A stretch of 64,000 nucleotides of DNA. Origin: an uncultured Desulfovibrio sp. GTDB taxonomy: Bacteria > Desulfobacterota > Desulfovibrionia > Desulfovibrionales > Desulfovibrionaceae. This document shows, piece after piece, positions 59,531 to 64,000 of the stretch (positions are counted from its first letter, which is position 1; the number at the start of each line of letters is the position of its first letter). Where the stretch lies: assembly GCA_937926875.1 (NCBI GenBank), contig CALBAX010000015.1:35200-99199 (forward strand). Direction: 5' to 3'. Below the pieces are notes generated by a model that worked only from the letters and a program-made list of their open reading frames with translations, was not told where the DNA came from and did no database searches. The translations under genes were made by a program, and so were the position numbers.

Positions 59531-59684
59531 AGTCGCGCCGGAGAAGGGGCGACCGGACGGCGGCCCGCAGGGCCGGGCCCGCTGCGACGCCGGGAACCGC
59601 GGGCAACGGGAGCAGCGATGCCTGTTTGAGGGGAGAGCTCCCTCTCATCCAGCGCGGGAGGGGAGCTCCCTTCCCTTAAAAATG
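59531..59684 (-). repeat. Dispersed intergenic repeat, copy D (inverted)
   Basis: On the minus strand it reads AAGGGAAGGGAGC, then CGTCGCAGCGGGCCCGGCCC followed directly by TGCGGGCCGCCGTCCGGTCG, then CCCCTTCTCCGGCGCGA. The core matches copy B at about nine of ten positions. Confidence 0.7.
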
Positions 59685-59706
59685 CCAGTGCGCAGGGCGT
59701 ACCTGC

Positions 59707-60714
59707 TTATGCCTTGGGCTTGCCATCCTCCACGACCACATCGGCATCGGTCACGTCGTCCTTGCGGGGCGCGGCCGTGCCCTTGGGCGCTTCACCCAGG
59801 TCTTCGGGGTCCACGTCCACGATGTCCTCGGCAGGCGCGTCGTCCTTCTTCTCCCCGGCTTCGAGGGCCGCGGCATCGGCAGCGGCGTCCTCAGGCGTGT
59901 AGGCAGGGCCGGGCGGCAGGGCATAGCCGCCGCCTTCCACGGCCTGCAAGGGCTCGATGCCCCGGTTGAGGGGGATGCTGCCCTTGCTCACCAGCACGAT
60001 GCCGGTCTTTTCCAGCACCTCGCGCCGGTAGGCGTATTCCTGCTCCATGCGGCGGTGGCGGTAGATGAGCAGCAGGCGCCCCAGATAACAGGCCGCCAGC
60101 AGGGCCGCGATGCTGCCCGCTATCCACGGGATGTAAGGCTTGAGCGCGGCACCGAAGGCCACCACGGCCGAGAACATGCCGTCCACGAAGACCAGGGCCG
60201 CGGCCAGCAGCAATATGCCCAGCAGGATGACCACGGTGGGTGCGTGCTGCACACAGGCGTAAAAGTAGCGCAGCCGCTTGGGCACCATGCGTTCCGAGCC
60301 GGGCTTGCCGGGCTGGCGCTCCCGCTCCAGGGTATTGGAGACCCAGAGGCCGGAAAGATGCACGATGAGCAGCAATGCCACCGGGGCGGCCACAGCGCCG
60401 ATGGCCCAGCCCAGGATGGGGAACTGCGCTTCGGGCGGGCCGCCGGCCAGCGACGGCCTGGCGTGCATGATGCCGTAAAAGAAGGCGATGCCGCCGATGA
60501 CCAGCTCAAGGAAGAAGATGGCGATGAGCAGATAGATGATGGTGTCGCGGTTCTCGCCCTTGTACCAGTGACGGATGGCCTCGTCCCTGCCGGCGCCGGC
60601 AGCGGCTCCGCTCTCGCCCGCGGCGGCGCCGGCGGCTTTCTTGCCGGTCCCGGCGGCGCTGTTGCGCATTTCGGAAGCGTTGCTGGACGCAAAGGTGGAT
60701 TCGTTATTTTTCAT
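59707..60714 (-). CDS. Membrane protein of unknown function
   Basis: A 335-residue protein with an alanine-rich hydrophilic N-terminus (about 45 residues), four to five membrane spans (IIYLLIAIFFLELVIGGIAFFYG, GWAIGAVAAPVALLLIVHL, VVILLGILLLAAALVFVDGM and IAGSIAALLAACYLG) and a long acidic C-terminal tail (EDIVDVDPEDLGEAPK, TDADVVVEDGKPKA). I do not recognise it. I chose the ATG at 60714; ATG 60726 is also possible, and neither has a clear ribosome site. It is divergent from the epimerase gene. Confidence 0.68.
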   Translation of the reverse strand: MKNNESTFASSNASEMRNSAAGTGKKAAGAAAGESGAAAGAGRDEAIRHWYKGENRDTIIYLLIAIFFLELVIGGIAFFYGIMHARPSLAGGPPEAQFPILGWAIGAVAAPVALLLIVHLSGLWVSNTLERERQPGKPGSERMVPKRLRYFYACVQHAPTVVILLGILLLAAALVFVDGMFSAVVAFGAALKPYIPWIAGSIAALLAACYLGRLLLIYRHRRMEQEYAYRREVLEKTGIVLVSKGSIPLNRGIEPLQAVEGGGYALPPGPAYTPEDAAADAAALEAGEKKDDAPAEDIVDVDPEDLGEAPKGTAAPRKDDVTDADVVVEDGKPKA

Positions 60715-60808
60715 GTTCCCGAACATAGCCGGGCGGGGCAGCGGAGGCAAGAGCAAACCCTTGCCCCGGGAGCGCTTCTGGCTTAGTCTGCGCCAACAGG
60801 AGGACAGC

Positions 60809-61816
60809 ATGCATATTCTCGTTACCGGAGCCGCGGGCTTCATCGGCTATCATCTCTGTGACCGTCTGCTGGCCCAGGGCCACACCGTGGTGGGCCTGGA
60901 CAACCTCAACGACTATTACGACGTCCAGCTCAAGAAAGACCGTCTGGCCCGGCTGGAAGGCCGTCCCGGTTTCCGCTTCGTGCTGCAGGACATGGCCGAA
61001 CGCGAGGCCATGAGCGCCCTGTTCGCGGCCGAAAAGTTCACCCATGTCATCAACATGGCGGCCCAGGCCGGCGTGCGCTACAGCCTCATCAATCCCATGG
61101 CCTATGTGGATTCCAACCTGGTGGGCTTCGCCAACCTGCTGGAAGGCTGCCGCCACAACGGCGTGCAGCACTTCGTCTTCGCGTCCTCCTCGTCGGTCTA
61201 CGGGCTCAACACCAGCCAGCCCTTCTCGGAGCACAACAACGTGGACCATCCCGTGAGCCTGTACGCGGCCACCAAGAAGAGCAACGAGCTCATGGCCCAT
61301 TCCTACAGCCATCTGTACGGCCTGCCCTGCACGGGCCTGCGCTTCTTCACGGTCTACGGCCCCTGGGGCCGCCCGGACATGGCCCTGCAGCTCTTTGCCC
61401 ACGCCATCATGAAGGACGAGCCCATCAAGGTGTTCAACGGCGGCCGCATGCGTCGCGACTTCACCTATATCGACGACATCGTGGAAGGCGTGGTGCGCCT
61501 GCTGCCCCTGGCGCCCAAGCCCGACCCGCAGTGGGATGCCGCCACTCCCGACCCGGCCACCAGTTCCGCGCCGTGGCGCATCTACAATATCGGCAACAAC
61601 CAGACCGTGGAACTCAACGATTTCATCGCCGCCCTCGAAGACGCGCTGGGCAAGAAGGCCATCCGTGACCTGCTGCCCATGCAGCCCGGCGATGTGGAAG
61701 CCACCTGGGCCAGCATCGACGCCCTGTCGCAGGCCACGGGCTTTGCGCCCGTGACGCCCCTCAAGACCGGCATCGACCGCTTCGTGGCCTGGTTCAAGGA
61801 ATACTATTACGCATGA
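60809..61816 (+). CDS. UDP-glucuronate 4-epimerase-like NAD-dependent epimerase
   Basis: A 335-residue short-chain dehydrogenase-type sugar epimerase. It starts with the NAD-binding ILVTGAAGFIGYHLCDRLL, and has the catalytic serine/tyrosine/lysine set in FASSSSVYGLN and SLYAATKKSNELMAHSYSHL. LDNLNDYYDVQLKKDRL and PMAYVDSNLVGFANLLEG, and TVYGPWGRPDMALQLF, match UDP-glucuronate 4-epimerases that provide UDP-galacturonate for surface polysaccharides. AGGAGGA precedes the ATG. The stop overlaps the next start (ATGA). Confidence 0.9.
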   Translation: MHILVTGAAGFIGYHLCDRLLAQGHTVVGLDNLNDYYDVQLKKDRLARLEGRPGFRFVLQDMAEREAMSALFAAEKFTHVINMAAQAGVRYSLINPMAYVDSNLVGFANLLEGCRHNGVQHFVFASSSSVYGLNTSQPFSEHNNVDHPVSLYAATKKSNELMAHSYSHLYGLPCTGLRFFTVYGPWGRPDMALQLFAHAIMKDEPIKVFNGGRMRRDFTYIDDIVEGVVRLLPLAPKPDPQWDAATPDPATSSAPWRIYNIGNNQTVELNDFIAALEDALGKKAIRDLLPMQPGDVEATWASIDALSQATGFAPVTPLKTGIDRFVAWFKEYYYA

Positions 61817-63978
61817 GTGACATCATCCTGCCCGCCCCCACCCCGGAACGCCCGGAGATCCTGGCCCCGGCCGGTGACGCCCAGTGTTTCACCGCGGCCC
61901 TGGCCGCCGGCGCCGACGCCGTGTACCTGGGCCTGAAGCACTTCTCGGCCCGCATGCAGGCCGAGAACTTCGGCCTTACCGACCTTTCGCGCCTCACCGA
62001 CCTGGCCCACGAGGAACAGGCCCGCGTCTATGTGGCCATGAACGTGCTGGTCAAGCCGCAGGAGACCGCGGCGGCCTACCGTCTCATCCATCGACTGGCC
62101 CGGCAGGTGCGCCCCGACGGCATCATCGTCCAGGATCTGGCCATGCTGGATCTGGCGCGGCAGGCCGGTTTCGAGGGCGAGATCAACCTCTCCACCCTGG
62201 CAAACATCACGCACCCGCAGGGCCTGCAGACCGCCAGGGACCTGGGCGCCAGCCGCGTCATCCTGCCGCGCGAGCTCTCCATCGACGAGATCCGCGCCAT
62301 GGGCGAGGCCTGCCCCGAAGGGCTGGATCTGGAATGCTTCGTCCACGGCGCGCTGTGCTACTGCGTGTCGGGCCGCTGCTACTGGTCCAGCTACATGGGC
62401 GGCAAGAGCGGCCTGCGCGGCCGCTGTGTGCAACCCTGCCGCCGCGTCTACCGCCAGGGCGGCGCCGCTGCCGCGGCCATGGCCAAACAGGCAGAACAGC
62501 AGGCCCGCGAACAGGGCCGCAACGGTCGAGACGGCGGCCGCGACACGCGCCGGCCCCAGCGCGGCAATCCCGGCAAGGGACGCGACGGCCGTTTCTTCTC
62601 CTGTCTGGACCTCTCGCTGGACGTGCTGGCCAAGACCCTGCTGCACATCCCGCATCTGGTCTCCTGGAAGATCGAAGGCCGCAAGAAGGGCCCGCACTAT
62701 GTCTATCATGTGGTCACGGCCTATCGCATGCTGCGCGACAATCCCGGCGACCCGCAGGCCCGCAAGGACGCCGAGGCCATCCTCGAAATGGCGCTGGGCC
62801 GTCCCGGCAGCCGCGCCCGCTTCCTGCCGCACAAGGACAACCTCATCCCCACCGACCCGTCGGGGCAGACCAGTTCCGGCCTGCTGGCGGGCAAGGTCAC
62901 GGTGACGCCCGAAGGGCAGGTGCTGCTCAAGCCCCATTTCGAGCTGCTGCCGCAGGACTATCTGCGCGTGGGCGTGGAAGACGAACGCTGGCACGCCACC
63001 CTGCCCGTGACGCGCCGCACGCCCAAGGCGGGCACCCTGATGCTGCGCCTGCCCAAACACAAGACGCCCAGGGCGGGCACGCCGGTCTTCCTCATCGACC
63101 GCCGCGAGCCCGAGCTGATGCAGATCCTCAAGGACTGGCAGGCCCGGCTCGACCGCATGCCCACCCGGCCCAGCAAGGCCGTGGAGAGCGACCCGCGCCT
63201 GCCCCGGCCTGTCCGGCCCGCGCCCCGGCCCGAGATGGTGGTGCGCGCCAGCATGCCGCAGGGCCGCGAGACCCGCGGCTGCCGCAGCCAGAACACCGGC
63301 CTGTGGCTCTCGCCGCGCACGGCCGAGATCTCGCGCACCATCGCCCCGCGCATCTGCTGGTGGCTGCCGCCCGTCATCTGGCCCGAAGAGGAGGAGGCCA
63401 TCCGCCGCCGTCTGGCCCACCTGACCCGCGAAGGCGCGCGCCACTTCGTCTGCAACGCCCCCTGGCAGCGCGACCTGTTCCCGGCGGAGCTGCTGGCCCG
63501 CATGGATGACGAGCCCGCTGACCCCAAGCACAGCGACGCCCTCGACCTGCTGGCCGGGCCCTTCTGCAACGTGGCCAATGCCGCCGCGCTGGGCGTACTG
63601 GCCGACATGGGCTTCAAGGGCGCGTTCATCAGCCCCGAACTGCCCGCCGACGACATCCTGGCCCTGCCCCGCCAGAGCCCGCTGCCGCTGGGCATGGTGC
63701 TGGGCGGCTTCTGGCCCGTGGGCATCAGCCGCTTCGGCCTGCTGGGCATCAAGCCCAACGAGCCGTTCATGAGCCCCAAGGGGGAAGTGTTCTGGGCCCG
63801 CCAGTACGGCGGCAATGTCTGGCTCTATCCCGGCTGGCCCCTGGATCTCACCGCCAAGCGGCAGGAGCTCCAGCAGGCAGGCTACAGCTTCTTTGCCCGC
63901 CTGGAAGAGAACCCGCCCTCCAGCCTGCCCGAGATGCGGCGCCAGGGCCTGTTCAACTGGGACGGCGCCCTGCTGTAA
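61813..63978 (+). CDS. U32 family peptidase / RNA-modification-type protein
   Basis: A 721-residue U32 protein. The family now includes RlhA and TrhP, needed for hydroxylation of 23S rRNA and tRNA. The N-terminal barrel shows EILAPAGDAQCFTAALAAGADAVYLGLKHF, LSTLANITHPQGL, and the signature ECFVHGALCYCVSGRCYWSS with clustered cysteines, then GRCVQPCRR. A basic, glutamine-rich insertion of about 40 residues (MAKQAEQQAREQGRNG) follows, then the rest of the barrel (SWKIEGRKKGPHYVYHVVTAYR). A long C-terminal region (from about 450) resembles a second U32-like domain. It overlaps the epimerase gene by four bases. Confidence 0.87.
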   Translation: MSDIILPAPTPERPEILAPAGDAQCFTAALAAGADAVYLGLKHFSARMQAENFGLTDLSRLTDLAHEEQARVYVAMNVLVKPQETAAAYRLIHRLARQVRPDGIIVQDLAMLDLARQAGFEGEINLSTLANITHPQGLQTARDLGASRVILPRELSIDEIRAMGEACPEGLDLECFVHGALCYCVSGRCYWSSYMGGKSGLRGRCVQPCRRVYRQGGAAAAAMAKQAEQQAREQGRNGRDGGRDTRRPQRGNPGKGRDGRFFSCLDLSLDVLAKTLLHIPHLVSWKIEGRKKGPHYVYHVVTAYRMLRDNPGDPQARKDAEAILEMALGRPGSRARFLPHKDNLIPTDPSGQTSSGLLAGKVTVTPEGQVLLKPHFELLPQDYLRVGVEDERWHATLPVTRRTPKAGTLMLRLPKHKTPRAGTPVFLIDRREPELMQILKDWQARLDRMPTRPSKAVESDPRLPRPVRPAPRPEMVVRASMPQGRETRGCRSQNTGLWLSPRTAEISRTIAPRICWWLPPVIWPEEEEAIRRRLAHLTREGARHFVCNAPWQRDLFPAELLARMDDEPADPKHSDALDLLAGPFCNVANAAALGVLADMGFKGAFISPELPADDILALPRQSPLPLGMVLGGFWPVGISRFGLLGIKPNEPFMSPKGEVFWARQYGGNVWLYPGWPLDLTAKRQELQQAGYSFFARLEENPPSSLPEMRRQGLFNWDGALL

Positions 63979-64000
63979 CATAGCAAAATGAACGGAAAAC

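Noticed and set aside
61807..63981. Minus-strand open frame opposite the U32 peptidase gene
   Set aside because: Same length as the real gene with no recognisable motif; antisense shadow due to GC-rich codons.

Overview
The window is GC-rich chromosomal DNA from a sulfate-reducing deltaproteobacterium, most likely a Desulfovibrio-type member of the Desulfovibrionaceae. Pointers are a seven-gene Rnf complex with its own decaheme cytochrome c, a large FAD/iron-sulfur D-2-hydroxyacid dehydrogenase fusion, a SahR-like ArsR-methyltransferase regulator next to ahcY, an FmdB zinc ribbon and a DciA-like protein. Genus is inferred from gene content; no rRNA is present.

Left chromosomal part (1-35.3 kb): 3-prime end of lepA; a multispanning membrane protein; the FAD/Fe-S dehydrogenase; panD; a short malic enzyme; an OsmC protein; then, leftward, a decaheme cytochrome and rnfC-D-G-E-A-B-apbE. 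Next come an alanine/sodium symporter, a GtrB-like glycosyltransferase with a divergent membrane protein, a purB-pyrE gene fusion with fmdB, rnhA, a Gate-domain membrane protein, a run from a ThiS-like protein to mltG (with trpS and ruvX), a leftward larE-hisF-hisH group, a TauE exporter, murI and a HU gene.

Integrated element (about 35.39-52.98 kb): it sits at the 3-prime end of a tRNA-Ser(UGA) gene and is bounded by a degenerate copy of the tRNA end. It carries a P4-type integrase, a RelE/HigA-type toxin-antitoxin pair, an AlpA regulator behind a phased operator array, a P4-phage-like RNA immunity module (structured RNA whose loop is complementary to two flanking repeats), a RepA-like helicase, two related iteron arrays, a TOPRIM primase and an ERCC4 nuclease. 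Its right half is a CRISPR-Cas system of subtype I-G (formerly I-U): a short array, cas3 with C-terminal HD, csx17 (cas8), cas7 (csb1) and cas5-cas6 (csb2), but no cas1, cas2 or cas4. There are no phage structural genes, so it looks like a satellite or integrative plasmid armed with an interference-only CRISPR system.

Right chromosomal part (53-64 kb): a DUF4125 gene, a small conserved protein, a DciA-like protein with a very long disordered N-terminal region, the SahR-like regulator and ahcY, a membrane protein, a UDP-glucuronate 4-epimerase-like gene and a U32 peptidase. A dispersed GC-rich intergenic repeat family occurs at least four times in the chromosomal parts and was not seen in the element.
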